Notes under the pieces: generated by a model
Databases searched by the model: none
What the model was told of the DNA's origin: nothing
Seen by the model: the letters and a program-made list of their open reading frames with translations, nothing else
Made by a program: the position numbers and the translations under genes
Shown here: piece by piece, positions 10,399 to 19,952 of the stretch
Layout: each line of letters opens with the position of its first letter
Position numbering within the stretch: position 1 is the stretch's first letter
From: Thalassospira profundimaris WP0211
GTDB taxonomy: Bacteria > Pseudomonadota > Alphaproteobacteria > Rhodospirillales > Thalassospiraceae
DNA length: 64,000 nucleotides
NCBI RefSeq assembly: GCF_000300275.1
Contig: NZ_AMRN01000007.1
Span: 124,001 to 188,000 of the forward strand
Direction of reading: 5' to 3'

Positions 10399-11598
10399 AT
10401 GACCCAAAAAACAGGCGTTGTCATCGTCGCTGCCGGCAGCGGTAGCAGATTTGGCGACCCGATACCAAAACAATATCACATGCTTGGCGGCAAAAGCATT
10501 CTTGCACATTGCATCGAATGCTTTGCACGACATGCCGATCCCGACCTTATTCAGGTGGTCTATAATCCAGCCCATCAGGACTGGTATGAAAGCGCAACTG
10601 CGACCTTGAATGCAACCGGGTCGCTCCCCGCGCCGGTGCCAGGTGGTGACACCCGGCAGCAATCGGTTCTGAACGGATTGCGCGCCCTTGAGGCCAAGGG
10701 TCCGGATATCGTTCTGATCCACGACGCAGCACGCCCGGGGATATCCGATGATGTGATTGATCGGGTTATGACAGCACTTCAGACCCATCCGGGGGCGATA
10801 CCCACCCTGCCCGTGGCGGATACCATCAAGCAGACAGATCGGGATGGCGTCATCACCAAAACGATTGCACGCGAAACCCTGCAACGTGCCCAGACCCCAC
10901 AGGGGTTTGATTTCAAAACGATTCTCGATGCGCATCAGAAATTCGAAGGCCAGGAATTCACCGACGATGCAGCCTTGCTTGAGGCCACCGGGCTTGATGT
11001 GATCTGCGTTGCCGGCACCACCAACAATGACAAGATCACCCATCGCGATGATTTTGGCCGGGCACAAAGCTGGGCAAATACGACAGACAAGGAAACAGCG
11101 CACATGTCGCAAGAAGAATATCGGGCTGGCACCGGATTTGATGTTCACCGCTTCGCACCGGGGGATCATTGCATCCTTTGCGGGGTAAAAGTCCCGCACA
11201 GCGCGCGCCTTGAAGGCCATTCCGATGCCGATGTCGGCCTGCACACCCTGACCGATGCCATTTTGGGTGCGATTGGCGCAGGTGACATTGGCCAACACTT
11301 CCCGCCAAGCGACATGCAATGGAAAGGTGCAGCGTCTGACATCTTCCTCAGACACGCGGCAGACCTTGTGCGCAAGCGTGGCGGGCGGATTGTAAATGTC
11401 GATGTGACGCTCATCTGTGAACGTCCGAAAATCGGGCCACACACCCCGGCAATGTGCCAGAAAGTCTCGGAAATTCTTGGGATTGATGTGGACCGCGTCA
11501 ACGTCAAGGCCACCACGACCGAACGACTTGGCTTTACCGGGCGCGAAGAAGGCATTGCCGCACAGGCGGCCGTCAGTGTTGCCCTTCCGATCAACTGA
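10399..11598 (+). CDS. ispDF: Bifunctional MEP-pathway enzyme IspDF
   Basis: Fusion of 2-C-methylerythritol 4-phosphate cytidylyltransferase (IspD, about residues 1-215) and 2-C-methylerythritol 2,4-cyclodiphosphate synthase (IspF, about 238-396), steps 3 and 5 of isoprenoid synthesis. The IspD part has the CTP-binding loop [16 protein letters not shown]; the IspF part has the metal ligands in GFDVHRF and [17 protein letters not shown]. The fusion is common in Alphaproteobacteria. ATG 10399 gives the usual N-terminus [13 protein letters not shown]; an in-frame ATG at 10393 is equally possible. It is divergent from the CcsA-like gene and has a terminator immediately downstream. Confidence 0.96.
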   Translation: MTQKTGVVIVAAGSGSRFGDPIPKQYHMLGGKSILAHCIECFARHADPDLIQVVYNPAHQDWYESATATLNATGSLPAPVPGGDTRQQSVLNGLRALEAKGPDIVLIHDAARPGISDDVIDRVMTALQTHPGAIPTLPVADTIKQTDRDGVITKTIARETLQRAQTPQGFDFKTILDAHQKFEGQEFTDDAALLEATGLDVICVAGTTNNDKITHRDDFGRAQSWANTTDKETAHMSQEEYRAGTGFDVHRFAPGDHCILCGVKVPHSARLEGHSDADVGLHTLTDAILGAIGAGDIGQHFPPSDMQWKGAASDIFLRHAADLVRKRGGRIVNVDVTLICERPKIGPHTPAMCQKVSEILGIDVDRVNVKATTTERLGFTGREEGIAAQAAVSVALPIN

Positions 11599-11620
11599 TC
11601 AACCGCGAAGACCAACAAAC

Positions 11621-11649
11621 AAAGGGCAGGATCAAAATCCTGCCCTTTT
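11621..11649. terminator. Bidirectional terminator between ispDF and yciB
   Basis: Perfect stem AAAGGGCAGGAT / ATCCTGCCCTTT with a CAAA loop. A-run on the left and T-run on the right let it serve both convergent genes. Confidence 0.9.
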
Positions 11650-11681
11650 GCATTTAAAGGATATATGCGCTCAACGGCAGC

Positions 11682-12242
11682 TTAGGACGCGGCCTTGTCG
11701 CCTTCTTCTGGCAACTGGTGTTTCATCAGCACCGGCACCTGCGCCATGCCAAACACCATGGTGATCGGCATAATGCCCCATACCTTGAAGGCCACCCAGG
11801 TATCGGTGGAGAAATTGCGCCAGACGATTTCATTGACCACGGCCAAGAACACAAAGAAGAATGCCCAACGCCAGGTCAGAATGCGCCAACCTTCATCGGT
11901 TGCCTTGAACGCGCTTTCCAGAACCAGCTTCAGGAACAGTTTTCTTGCTGCCAGTCCGCCAAACAGGATGCTGGCAAACAGCAAGTTCACAATGGTCGGC
12001 TTGATCTTGATGAACAATTCGTCATCGAGATACAGCGTCAGACCACCAAACACGATGACAAACACCCCACCGATCAGCGGCATCACCGGGATGGTTCGCG
12101 CCAGCGCATATGACGTCGCGAGTGCGACGACGGTGGCGGCGACAAACACTGCCGTTGCTGTCATCAGGTTGGTCGTTGCATTCACCGCAAAAAACAGGAC
12201 CAACGGCCCCATTTCGAGGGCCATTTTGGTAAGCTGGTTCAT
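11682..12242 (-). CDS. yciB: YciB/IspZ-family inner-membrane septation protein
   Basis: 186 residues with about five transmembrane helices. Family signatures are LEMGPLVLFFAVNA near the start, the TLYLDDELFIKIKPTIVN loop and the WRWAFFFVFLAVVNEIVWR segment. YciB proteins sit in the inner membrane and are linked to cell-envelope integrity and division. Length and order of helices are normal. It converges on ispDF and lies downstream of cutA with a 63-bp gap, so it may share that transcript. Confidence 0.92.
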   Translation of the reverse strand: MNQLTKMALEMGPLVLFFAVNATTNLMTATAVFVAATVVALATSYALARTIPVMPLIGGVFVIVFGGLTLYLDDELFIKIKPTIVNLLFASILFGGLAARKLFLKLVLESAFKATDEGWRILTWRWAFFFVFLAVVNEIVWRNFSTDTWVAFKVWGIMPITMVFGMAQVPVLMKHQLPEEGDKAAS

Positions 12243-12305
12243 TAACTCGTATCATCCCATGGAATAAATTTGCGCCATCCTAGGGGGCATGCCCGCCATA
12301 TGCAA

Positions 12306-12662
12306 TCACATCAGCCGTGATCCGGATCCCAATTGGGTTTGCAGCCATGAAACATAATCGTGATTGCCACGCCCCAACGGGAGTTCAAGAATACAGGGGA
12401 CCTCATAAGGGTGGTGATCTTCGACCCATTGCGCCAATTCAAGCGCCTTTGTTTTTGATGTTTTAAGGATAACCACCACCTCGGTTTCTTCCTCGACATC
12501 GCCATCCCATTCATAGATCGCCGTCATATGAGGCAAGACATTGGCACAGGCCGCCAGTTTTTCGCGAATAGCACCACCCGCAATCACACGCGCCATATCC
12601 ATGTCCGGCACCGTAACATACAGAAATGACATCTCACTTGGTTGGAACTCTTCTGGCGTCAT
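12306..12662 (-). CDS. cutA: Divalent-cation tolerance protein CutA
   Basis: Small trimeric ferredoxin-like protein of 118 residues. The CutA pattern is clear: FLYVTVPDMDMARVIA, then EKLAACANVLPHMTAIYEW, EVVVILKTSK and YEVPCILELPLGRGNHDYVSWL. The family is associated with copper tolerance in E. coli, but its biochemical role is not settled. The start at 12662 is supported by GGAG 8 nt upstream; the family core begins at Met11. Confidence 0.94.
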   Translation of the reverse strand: MTPEEFQPSEMSFLYVTVPDMDMARVIAGGAIREKLAACANVLPHMTAIYEWDGDVEEETEVVVILKTSKTKALELAQWVEDHHPYEVPCILELPLGRGNHDYVSWLQTQLGSGSRLM

Positions 12663-12765
12663 TGCGATTGCTCCATGGTTGATAATCCGTCACACTGATC
12701 AGGGTCAGGACCTAACATCCGATGTTTGTATCACCAATCATATCATAACGGTGCGAGGAGTACCG

Positions 12766-13011
12766 ATGACGGGGAAAAAACATTCGAAACCGACCGATGT
12801 GCAGCTTGAATGGCTGCGCCGTGGTCTTAGCCAGCCCGGTGGCAAATTGCCGCTTTTTGACGGCAATGGCAAACAGATCAGCGAAAAAACGGTTCGAAGC
12901 TGTATTGATCATGGCTGGGCGGCACCGTGGTTTGACAACCCTGTCAAGCCCGATTGGCTGATCTGCAAGCTGACTGATGAAGGGCGTCGGGTCGCCAGCG
13001 CAGGCAGTTAA
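12766..13011 (+). CDS. Small uncharacterised protein (81 aa)
   Basis: I do not recognise this protein. The ATG at 12766 has a strong GAGGAG site 6 nt upstream, and the composition is protein-like throughout. It is hydrophilic and basic at the N-terminus (MTGKKHSKPTDVQLEWLRRG) and ends with a CKLTDEGRRVAS segment that looks like the last helix of a winged-helix fold. The middle has VRSCIDHGWAAPWF. A small DNA-binding or regulatory protein is conceivable, but this is inference from pattern only. It is divergent from cutA. Confidence 0.6.
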   Translation: MTGKKHSKPTDVQLEWLRRGLSQPGGKLPLFDGNGKQISEKTVRSCIDHGWAAPWFDNPVKPDWLICKLTDEGRRVASAGS

Positions 13012-13129
13012 CGCACGCTCCCCCTAAGCTTGGCCTGCAAATGCCGTAAAATCCTGACCGATCTGATCCGATCCCGATGATTGCGGGTATCAGACTCATC
13101 TTGCTGACGGCAACAGATGGGTAAAGATC

Positions 13130-13708
13130 ATGCCGATATTGCTGCGAAACATGTTCCGGGTGGTTACTGTTCTGGGGGCATTACTGAGCCTTCCGCAGGC
13201 GGCTGCCGCATCCGACGAAGCATGGCAGATCTGGCAGTCTGACGGTGTTCATGCCTTGATGCGCCATGCCATTGCGCCGGGCACCGGCGATCCGGCGAAC
13301 TTCACCCTGGGCGATTGCACGACACAGCGTAATCTGGACGACACCGGCCGCCAACAAGCACGTCAAACCGGTGATCGCATCCGCGAGATGGGGATTGAAC
13401 TAACCTCAATCCTGACAAGCCAGTGGTGTCGCTGCGTTGATACCGCGCAGTTGCTTGATCTTGGTCCGGTGACCGAGGAGCCAGCACTGAATTCCTTTTT
13501 CCGCAATCGCAGCACAGAAGCGGCACAGACCGCCGAAATCAAAGCAAAGCTTGCCAGCCTTTCCGGTGATGAAAAGCTGTTACTGGTGACCCATCAGGTG
13601 AACATCACCGCCCTGACCGACATTTTCCCGCGGTCGGGTGAAATCATTCTGTTCAGGATGGCGGATAACGGCACGGACATAGACGTACTTGCGCGTCTGA
13701 TGCCGTAG
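13130..13708 (+). CDS. Secreted histidine-phosphatase superfamily protein
   Basis: 192 residues with a signal peptide (hydrophobic MFRVVTVLGALLSLPQAAAA, cleavage likely near residue 27). After cleavage comes the catalytic ALMRHAIAPG motif (RH pair near residues 46-47). The second histidine is in LLLVTHQVNIT (near 156), and SQWCRCVDTAQLL carries the phosphate-binding arginine. The short form without a large cap domain resembles Ais-like and SixA-like branch-1 enzymes. The periplasmic substrate is unknown. It ends about 50 bp before the tRNA-Pro gene, which is on the opposite strand. Confidence 0.85.
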   Translation: MPILLRNMFRVVTVLGALLSLPQAAAASDEAWQIWQSDGVHALMRHAIAPGTGDPANFTLGDCTTQRNLDDTGRQQARQTGDRIREMGIELTSILTSQWCRCVDTAQLLDLGPVTEEPALNSFFRNRSTEAAQTAEIKAKLASLSGDEKLLLVTHQVNITALTDIFPRSGEIILFRMADNGTDIDVLARLMP

Positions 13709-13754
13709 CATACCGAGATGCGATTTTTCGCAATAATATCAAAGGGGAGATAAT

Positions 13755-13831
13755 TGGTCGGAGCGAGAGGATTCGAACCTCCGACCCCCTGCACCCCATG
13801 CAGGTGCGCTACCAGGCTGCGCCACGCTCCG
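13755..13831 (-). tRNA. tRNA-Pro (anticodon GGG)
   Basis: 77-nt cloverleaf including an encoded CCA end. Acceptor arms CGGAGCG / CGCTCCG pair perfectly. The anticodon stem CCTGC/GCAGG encloses the loop ATGGGGT, giving anticodon GGG that reads CCC (and CCU by wobble). The T arm has GGTTCGAATCC. It lies downstream of the MerR-family gene on the same strand. Confidence 0.97.
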
Positions 13832-13899
13832 ACCGTAGAGTTGCGCCGTTTGGCGCGGCTCGATAAATAGCGGCGCCACGCCAAAGACGCAAATGGTTT

Positions 13900-14382
13900 T
13901 TATGGATTTTTTTTAACGTCCTGCAGGCCTGTGCGCAGGATCGCCTGAAGTTCTTCGAGTTCGCCCAAAACAGCTTTCAGCGCTGTTTTGTCCGGACCGG
14001 AGACACTGGTCATTCCAGACATAGTGGAACCAGGCGCCATATCCGATGCGCCTGTTTCTGTGTCCTGGCCGGTTACAGCGATTTCCGATGGCAACTTGCC
14101 CTTGTTCTGATCAAGGAGCTTTTGCACCCCCTTGATCGTAAAGCCCTGGTCGTGCAGCAGCGTGCGAATATGGGCAAGGAAATCAATGTCTTCTGGACGA
14201 TAATAACGTCTGCCCCCTGCCCGTTTCATCGGCTGGATCTGGGGAAACTTGGATTCCCAGAACCGCAGGACGTGCTGCTGAAGACCAAGCTCCTTTGCAG
14301 CCTCGCTAATTGTGCGAAAAGCAGAGTCAGACTTTGCTGTCCGGCGGGAAGTTCCCGCCGCAGCCCCCAAGTTCGTTTTCAT
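13900..14382 (-). CDS. MerR-family transcriptional regulator downstream of ihfA
   Basis: 160 residues. The MerR winged helix spans about 22-90: [20 protein letters not shown] (recognition helix), then the wing [15 protein letters not shown] and the helix [17 protein letters not shown]. The C-terminal half is low-complexity and polar, without metal-binding cysteines, so this is not a metal sensor. A MerR-type gene directly after ihfA is a widespread alphaproteobacterial arrangement. Its target is unknown. The gap to ihfA is 12 bp, implying cotranscription. Confidence 0.9.
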   Translation of the reverse strand: MKTNLGAAAGTSRRTAKSDSAFRTISEAAKELGLQQHVLRFWESKFPQIQPMKRAGGRRYYRPEDIDFLAHIRTLLHDQGFTIKGVQKLLDQNKGKLPSEIAVTGQDTETGASDMAPGSTMSGMTSVSGPDKTALKAVLGELEELQAILRTGLQDVKKNP

Positions 14383-14394
14383 GACTTCTTTTTC

Positions 14395-14685
14395 TTAAGC
14401 GTTAATTCGGGCTTTCAGGACCTGTGAAGGCCGGAAGACAAGCACCTTACGCGGAAGGATCGGTACTTCTTCACCCGTTTTCGGGTTTCGTCCGATACGC
14501 TGACCTTTCTGACGAACAGAGAAACTTCCGAAAGAGGAAATTTTTACAACTTCGTCCTTGATCAGTGCCGATGAAATTTCATCGAGAACAGTTTCAAGCA
14601 GCTGGGCGGATTCATTCCGCGACAGACCAACTTCCTGATAAACGGCTTCCGCGAGATCCGCACGGGTAATCGTTGTTTCCGACAT
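14395..14685 (-). CDS. ihfA: Integration host factor subunit alpha
   Basis: 96 residues, a typical DNABII protein: alpha-helical dimerisation region ([20 protein letters not shown]), then FGSFSVRQK and the beta-ribbon arm with the DNA-intercalating proline in [12 protein letters not shown]. It bends DNA sharply as a heterodimer with IHF-beta (ihfB not in the window) at sigma-54 and other promoters, which suits the NtrC system at the start of the window. A strong AGGAGG lies 8 nt before the ATG. Confidence 0.96.
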   Translation of the reverse strand: MSETTITRADLAEAVYQEVGLSRNESAQLLETVLDEISSALIKDEVVKISSFGSFSVRQKGQRIGRNPKTGEEVPILPRKVLVFRPSQVLKARINA

Positions 14686-14840
14686 GACAGGCCGCCTCCT
14701 AATTACGGGACTTAATTTACAAGGCTATATCTGGTAGCGAAATCACTCAATATCAACAGGATACAATGCTTTTTGACGGAATGTTGTGAAAATTAAGAAT
14801 TTCACGTGAATTTGTGTCATTCCGTACAAATGGTCCGGCT

Positions 14841-15812
14841 TTACCAACGCATTAACGATGCGCCCCAAGTAAAACCGCCGCCCATGGCTTCGAGCACGAC
14901 AATATCACCGCGTTTGACACGTCCATCATGGACCGCCTCGGCCAGTGCCAATGGGATTGACGCCGCAGACGTGTTGGCGTGACGATCAACCGTCACAACC
15001 ACCTTATCCTTGGAAATACCAAACTTGCGCGCCGTACTATCGAGAATGCGCTGGTTGGCCTGATGCGGCACCAGCCAGTCAATATCGCCCGGCTCAAGGC
15101 CGGTATCGGCCAGAACTTCGCGGATAACACTGGCAAGGTTTGTCACAGCGTGGCGGAACACTTCCTGACCTTCCATGCGCAAATGCCCGACGGTCTGGGT
15201 CGCGGACGGTCCACCATCGACATAAAGAAGCTCATACTTGCTGCCGTCAGAATGCAGACGGTTGGCAAGAATACCAACGTCTTCGATCGTGCCCTGGCCT
15301 TCAACGGCCTGCACGACGACAGCCCCCGCACCATCGCCAAACAGCACGCAAGTCCGGCGATCTTCCCAATCAAGGATCCGCGAAAAAGTCTCCGCCCCGA
15401 TAACAAGCGCGGTTTTGGCCTGACCGTTACGGATATACATATCCGCCGTCGTCAGCGCATAGATAAAGCCAGAACAAACAGCCTGCACATCAAAGGCGAA
15501 CCCTTTGACCCCAAGGCGATTTTGCACCTTTGTGGCTGTGGCCGGGAATGTGTTGTCCGGGGTCGCGGTCGCAACAATGATCAGATCGATGTCATCACAT
15601 GTGACACCGGCATGTTCCATCGCGCTTTTGGCAGCAGCAAAGGCAAGATCACTGGTGGTTTCACCTTCGGCCGCGATGTGGCGCTGACGAATGCCCGTAC
15701 GGGCAACAATCCATTCATCTGACGTGTCAACGCGCTTGGCCAGATCATCATTGGTTACAACGTTTGCAGGCAAATATGAACCGCAACCAATAATGCGAGA
15801 ACGAGTTGTCAT
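14841..15812 (-). CDS. fabH: Beta-ketoacyl-ACP synthase III
   Basis: Thiolase-fold condensing enzyme of 323 residues that starts fatty-acid synthesis by joining acetyl-CoA to malonyl-ACP. The triad is visible: C113 in [13 protein letters not shown], His in VPHQANQRI and Asn in [14 protein letters not shown]. Length is normal. It follows plsX by 41 bp in the conserved DUF177-plsX-fabH-ihfA string, so lipid precursor synthesis is probably cotranscribed. The ribosome site before the ATG is weak. Confidence 0.97.
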   Translation of the reverse strand: MTTRSRIIGCGSYLPANVVTNDDLAKRVDTSDEWIVARTGIRQRHIAAEGETTSDLAFAAAKSAMEHAGVTCDDIDLIIVATATPDNTFPATATKVQNRLGVKGFAFDVQAVCSGFIYALTTADMYIRNGQAKTALVIGAETFSRILDWEDRRTCVLFGDGAGAVVVQAVEGQGTIEDVGILANRLHSDGSKYELLYVDGGPSATQTVGHLRMEGQEVFRHAVTNLASVIREVLADTGLEPGDIDWLVPHQANQRILDSTARKFGISKDKVVVTVDRHANTSAASIPLALAEAVHDGRVKRGDIVVLEAMGGGFTWGASLMRW

Positions 15813-15853
15813 GATTTGGGGACCGCCGGTTTTCTGTTTTTCTGGTGGGTTAA

Positions 15854-16933
15854 TCAGTTGGCTTGACCAACAGGAACGGCAACGTCTTCTTGCTCCGCAT
15901 TTTCAAGGCCGCTCATGGCCTCTTCAAATAGTGCAAGCTCGTGCTTGATGCTGTCATTGAGGTTGTTAACGATCAGATCGTGGCAAACCCCGATGGCGTT
16001 GGAAAAACCAAGCGCGTCGGTGCCGCCATGGCTTTTGACCGCAATGCCATTCAGGCCAAGCAACATGGCCCCGTTGTAACGGCGCGGATCCATGCGATCA
16101 CGGAAACGCTGAAGCGAACGACGGGCAAGAAGATAACCGATCTTGGCAAAGAACGAACTTTTGAACGTCTCGCGCAGGAAATGCACCAGCAGACGCGCAG
16201 TACCTTCTGCGGTTTTAAGCGCGACGTTGCCGGTAAACCCATCAGTCACGATCACATCGACCGTACCCTTGGCCAGGTCATCCCCTTCAACAAAGCCCTC
16301 AAAACGGATCGGCAGATCAATGTCGCGCAAAATCGCTGCGGCTTTCTTGACCGACTCATTCCCCTTGAGTTCTTCGATACCAACGTTGAGCAAACCGACA
16401 GACGGTTTTTCAAGACCAAACAGGATCCGTGTGAACACTTCCCCCATCAGGGCAAACTGCACAAGGTTGTGTTCGTCACATTCGATGTTTGCGCCAAGGT
16501 CAAGCATCACCGTCTCGCCGCGCTGTGTCGGCATATAGGTGGCGATTGCCGGGCGATCGATGCCGCGGACAGTTTTCAAAACGAACTTGGCCATTGCCAT
16601 CAGCGCACCGGTATTCCCGGCAGACACGACACCCTGTGCGTCGCCCTCTTTAACGGCGTTGATGGCAAGACGCATGCTGGAATCACGGCGCTGGCGAAGC
16701 GCGACGGAAGGTTTGTCTTCCATCATGACTTCCTGCGAAGCGTGGCGGATGTCGCTGACAGCTTCCAGTGATGGATATTTGGCCAAAAGCGGTTTGAGTT
16801 TCGCTTCATCACCAAACATCAGAAACTTGAGATGGGGCAAACGCTTGAGCGCAATTTCGGCACCAGCCAAAACCATCTCAGGCGCGTGGTCTCCTCCCAT
16901 CGCGTCAAGTGATATGCAAACCTGTTCAGGCAA
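15854..16933 (-). CDS. plsX: Phosphate acyltransferase PlsX
   Basis: 359 residues. PlsX converts acyl-ACP to acyl-phosphate for PlsY in phospholipid synthesis at the membrane. Family hallmarks are [20 protein letters not shown] at the N-terminus, [25 protein letters not shown] and [16 protein letters not shown]. The apparent start is TTG at 16933, preceded by AAGAGA; no ATG gives the conserved N-terminus. It lies 255 bp downstream of the DUF177 gene, a gap that holds a hairpin. Confidence 0.96.
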   Translation of the reverse strand: MPEQVCISLDAMGGDHAPEMVLAGAEIALKRLPHLKFLMFGDEAKLKPLLAKYPSLEAVSDIRHASQEVMMEDKPSVALRQRRDSSMRLAINAVKEGDAQGVVSAGNTGALMAMAKFVLKTVRGIDRPAIATYMPTQRGETVMLDLGANIECDEHNLVQFALMGEVFTRILFGLEKPSVGLLNVGIEELKGNESVKKAAAILRDIDLPIRFEGFVEGDDLAKGTVDVIVTDGFTGNVALKTAEGTARLLVHFLRETFKSSFFAKIGYLLARRSLQRFRDRMDPRRYNGAMLLGLNGIAVKSHGGTDALGFSNAIGVCHDLIVNNLNDSIKHELALFEEAMSGLENAEQEDVAVPVGQAN

Positions 16934-17125
16934 CGTATTCTCTTATGGTTGTTCTAAAATCTCTGAACCGGGTATCCGGCAGGCAAGCCAATAGGCAAAG
17001 CTTGTCATCAATGGGCCGGAACGCCCGTAATTACCGGAATTCTCCACCAGATACAAGGTAAAGCACATTCCGGCTGCCCACACCATAACAGTGTGAACAC
17101 GATCATAGTGCAGTCAAAATGTGAA

Positions 17126-17145
17126 ATGCCGGTAAATACCGGCAT
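17126..17145. terminator. Hairpin between DUF177 gene and plsX
   Basis: Perfect arms ATGCCGGTA / TACCGGCAT around a 2-nt centre. On the minus strand a T-rich stretch (TTCACATTTT) follows about 2-10 nt downstream, so it could be a weak or partial terminator ahead of plsX. The rest of 16934-17188 shows no gene; a ribosomal L32 gene (rpmF), which sits here in many bacteria, is absent. Confidence 0.5.
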
Positions 17146-17188
17146 ATTCAACAAGCCTAATCATCAGACGTTCCCGCCCGGATGACCA

Positions 17189-17767
17189 CTATTTTTTCTT
17201 TTCAAGCTGTTCTTTAAGGCCTGCAAGCTGCGCAAACGGGTTGGGTTTGTCGGCGTCGGCCTCTTCTTCGGTCTGGATCGAGTCCGGCAGCTCCGCATCA
17301 TCCTTGCGCGGATACGGGTCCATCGCAACGGCAAGGAACTGTGCAACAACCTCGCCCAGATCAATCATGCCATCGACAAGCGGCTCGGGCTGTTCAAGCA
17401 GCGCCATCAATTCGGCTTCCGAAAGATTTTCAAGATCGTCCGGGTTTGACGGCATGTCTTCTTCGGAAACATGCGGCGAGAAAAGAACTTCAACCGTATC
17501 TTCAACGGTTTCCGGCACGGGCTCGAGTGTTGCGACACAGCGCTGAACGATTTCGGCACTCATCGGGCCACGCACGGTAACTTCGCCGTTTGACGCGGTT
17601 TTAACTTCGAGCTCGGCGCGCAAGCTATCAATTGAAACCAGCTCGAACCGTTTGGCCAGTTCGGCACGTTCCTTTTCATTGGCTTCAATAACAAGTTTCT
17701 CTTTGCCACTGACCATTTCATCGGTTTTGACAATACGGGAAAACTCGGGGGTAAAATTATCAGGCAT
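17189..17767 (-). CDS. DUF177 (YceD-family) protein
   Basis: 193 residues. The DUF177 pattern is seen in RCVATLEPVPETVEDTVEVL and the acidic ELPDSIQ region, and the position directly upstream of plsX-fabH is conserved for the family. YceD proteins are linked to rRNA or ribosome biogenesis and lipid metabolism, but the mechanism is unclear. The C-terminus is a charged KEQLEKKK tail. I start at ATG 17767, which overlaps the stop of the upstream gene by 8 bp; the longer reading adds unrelated residues. Confidence 0.9.
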   Translation of the reverse strand: MPDNFTPEFSRIVKTDEMVSGKEKLVIEANEKERAELAKRFELVSIDSLRAELEVKTASNGEVTVRGPMSAEIVQRCVATLEPVPETVEDTVEVLFSPHVSEEDMPSNPDDLENLSEAELMALLEQPEPLVDGMIDLGEVVAQFLAVAMDPYPRKDDAELPDSIQTEEEADADKPNPFAQLAGLKEQLEKKK

Positions 17768-18332
17768 CAGGTCGTTCTTTCTCGTGCGAGTCAGATACAG
17801 CAACAGCCGGGACATCGGGAAAATGAACCGCGCCGTTCTGCATTTGCAAAATGGTTTGATTTTCAAGGCTGGTCAGCGCGTCGTGGATATAGCCGACCAT
17901 CGCCATAAGTTGTTCATTGCTGACATTACAATCAGCGTAAAGATTACGGTCCAGTGCGGCGGCAAGCTCGGCTGCGCCAGACTGAACACCTTCTTCATAG
18001 GCAACAATGCGCCCATGGTAGGATTCAGACATCTTGCGGATCCGTTTCAGGATACCGACATCGCCGATCCCCATTTCACGCATGTTCTGATCAAGATCAG
18101 AAAACATCACATCAAAGATGCGCTGTGCAAGATCACGGTCACCATCATCGGCCTTCAGACGGCGAAACAGGATGAATGCATGAACGAGAATAAGGTCAAA
18201 GCGCCCTTCCATCTTATCGGGAACGCCAAGCTTTGCGTAGAAGTCCGGTTGGCGCGCCTGGGTTACCATTGCCGTGTAAAGCTCGAACGCAGCAGTTTGC
18301 TTGCGGTCTTTTTTCTTAAGCCATCCAAACAA
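17760..18332 (-). CDS. Ubiquinol-cytochrome c chaperone family protein (CBP3-like)
   Basis: About 190 residues matching the CBP3/UQCC1-type family: LYTAMVTQARQPDFYAKLGV, DGRFDLILVHAF-like helix, then RIFDVMFSDLDQNMREMGIGD and KRIRKMSESYHGR. Mitochondrial relatives help assemble cytochrome b of the bc1 complex; the bacterial role is presumed similar. AAGGAG sits 8 nt upstream of a TTG at 18332, so I prefer this start over GTG 18341, which overlaps that site. It overlaps the DUF177 gene by 8 bp and is divergent from bamE. Confidence 0.88.
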   Translation of the reverse strand: MFGWLKKKDRKQTAAFELYTAMVTQARQPDFYAKLGVPDKMEGRFDLILVHAFILFRRLKADDGDRDLAQRIFDVMFSDLDQNMREMGIGDVGILKRIRKMSESYHGRIVAYEEGVQSGAAELAAALDRNLYADCNVSNEQLMAMVGYIHDALTSLENQTILQMQNGAVHFPDVPAVAVSDSHEKERPDA

Positions 18333-18497
18333 CAGTAACACTCCTTCGTTGACATTCCTGTCGTGGCACGCAGAATGCCGTAAATCTCATTGGGGTATGT
18401 CTGCCCCATGCATTGCCCGGCAATATCATGCGCCTCGCGCAGAAACTCAAGGCAATTCCGGTTTCGCTTCAAGAAGAGGGTCGCTCAGGTGAGCTTC

Positions 18498-18947
18498 ATG
18501 GATAACAAAACTACCCGCATTCCCCTGATCATGCTGGCAGGGCTGGCTATTGCCTTTGTCGCTGCCTGCAGCCCCAGAATTGCGACCCGCGGCCACGCGC
18601 CGGACCCAGAACAGCTTGAACAGATCTCTGTCGGAGAATCGACCAAGGGTGATGTCACCAATATTCTGGGATCGCCATCATCGGTTGCCGCCTTTGACGA
18701 GAATGTCTGGCTTTATATTTCCAGTGTGACCGAGACCGTCGCATTCTTCGAACCCGAAACCGTCCAGCAGAAAGTCATTCTGATCAGCTTCGATGCGGCC
18801 AACCGCGTGGAAATCCTGAGTGAATATGACCTCGAAGACGGCAAGCCGGTTATCCCGACGGACCGCGTCACACCGACTGCCGGTCGTGAAATCACGATCC
18901 TGCAACAGCTCTTCGGCAACCTCGGCCGCTTCAGCGAGCAGAAATAA
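18498..18947 (+). CDS. bamE: Outer-membrane assembly lipoprotein BamE (SmpA/OmlA)
   Basis: 149 residues. A lipoprotein signal peptide ends with the lipobox VAAC (Cys near residue 24). The BamE core follows: ISVGESTKGDVTNILGSPS, then WLYISSVTETVAFFEPE. BamE is a small partner of the BamA outer-membrane protein insertase and acts on the periplasmic side of the outer membrane. AGGTGAG lies 5 nt before the ATG. Divergent bamE and the bc1 chaperone gene share a short upstream region, a common alphaproteobacterial pairing. Confidence 0.93.
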   Translation: MDNKTTRIPLIMLAGLAIAFVAACSPRIATRGHAPDPEQLEQISVGESTKGDVTNILGSPSSVAAFDENVWLYISSVTETVAFFEPETVQQKVILISFDAANRVEILSEYDLEDGKPVIPTDRVTPTAGREITILQQLFGNLGRFSEQK

Positions 18948-18976
18948 GCCGCCTGAGCCGATCAAGAGATCTGTCG

Positions 18977-19951
18977 TTATTTAAAATGGTCGAACCCGCC
19001 ATCTGCGAGTTCGGCCATTTTTCCATCCGTCCCGATCAGTGATACAACACCAACCTCATCCGTCACCCCACCGATGACGGTGAAAGTATCGCCCAAGGCA
19101 GCAACATCGTCGGGTGCGCCCGCAATCAGAAGTTCGTAATCATCACCGCCCGCAAGAATGCGCGACCACTGGTCTTCGTCACCATCCAACACCGCGCGCG
19201 CCGCCTTGGATAGCGGAACAGCATCGCGGTTGATCACAAGACCGACACCCGAAGCAGAGCAAATTTTGCGACAATCGCCTGCAAGCCCGTCGGAAATATC
19301 CATGGCAGCCAGGCGTCGTTTCGATGCGATACAGGCCGCACTTTCCGTCATTCGCGGCTGCGGCAACCAATAACGGTCTTTCAGAAACGCGGCCAAATCC
19401 GGTGCAAGATCGGGAAATTCGCCGTTCAGTAGCGCCAGCCCCAAGGCCGCATCGCCCAACGTTCCGGTGACTGCCAAAACATCGCCCGGCTTTGCCAGAT
19501 CACGTCGCAGGGCCCTGCCCGTTGGAACATAGCCAAATGCCGTCAGACTGAAGAATGTCGGACCCGGGGTTGCAACCGTATCCCCGCCCCAAAGCGAAAC
19601 ATCATAAGCCGCACAGTCTTCGCCAAACCCCATGGCAAATCGCGCCACCCAGTCATCAGGAAGATCGCGATTATAACCTGAACTCAAGACGACACCGCCC
19701 GGTCGGGCACCCATGGCCGCCAAGTCCGACAGGTTCACGCGCAGAACTTTCTTTGCGATCAGTTCGGGTTCATCAATGCTTCGGAAATGGACATCTGCCA
19801 CCAGCGCATCGGTTGTGACAACAACCTCGTGCCCGGCTGGAGGAGAAAATACGGCCGCATCATCCTTCAAAGACAATGCGGCCGGATCACTTTGCGCAAT
19901 GGGCGCAAAATGGCGCGCGATCAGTTCAAATTCGCCGGACCGCGCTGCCAT
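18977..19951 (-). CDS. thiL: Thiamine-monophosphate kinase
   Basis: 324 residues from ATG 19951. ThiL uses ATP to make thiamine diphosphate from thiamine monophosphate. The PurM-like fold is clear: GEFELIARHF at the N-terminus, KDDAAVF, VVTTDALVADVHF, VNLSDLAAMGARP and LAAMDISDGLAGD (metal and nucleotide binding aspartates), with GGDDYELL near the end. The start lies 1 bp after the nusB stop, so the two are translationally coupled at the end of the rib cluster. A longer frame to 20098 lies inside nusB and is unlikely. Confidence 0.96.
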   Translation of the reverse strand: MAARSGEFELIARHFAPIAQSDPAALSLKDDAAVFSPPAGHEVVVTTDALVADVHFRSIDEPELIAKKVLRVNLSDLAAMGARPGGVVLSSGYNRDLPDDWVARFAMGFGEDCAAYDVSLWGGDTVATPGPTFFSLTAFGYVPTGRALRRDLAKPGDVLAVTGTLGDAALGLALLNGEFPDLAPDLAAFLKDRYWLPQPRMTESAACIASKRRLAAMDISDGLAGDCRKICSASGVGLVINRDAVPLSKAARAVLDGDEDQWSRILAGGDDYELLIAGAPDDVAALGDTFTVIGGVTDEVGVVSLIGTDGKMAELADGGFDHFK

Positions 19952-19952
19952 A

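Noticed and set aside
10303-11442. Open frame of about 380 codons opposite ispDF (minus)
   Set aside because: Shadow of ispDF; low-complexity composition and no ribosome site.
14686-14840. IHF autoregulatory site before ihfA
   Set aside because: Only a partial ATCAA-type half match without the TTR end; too weak to call.
16934-17188. rpmF (ribosomal protein L32) between DUF177 and plsX
   Set aside because: No L32-like frame exists in the gap on either strand.
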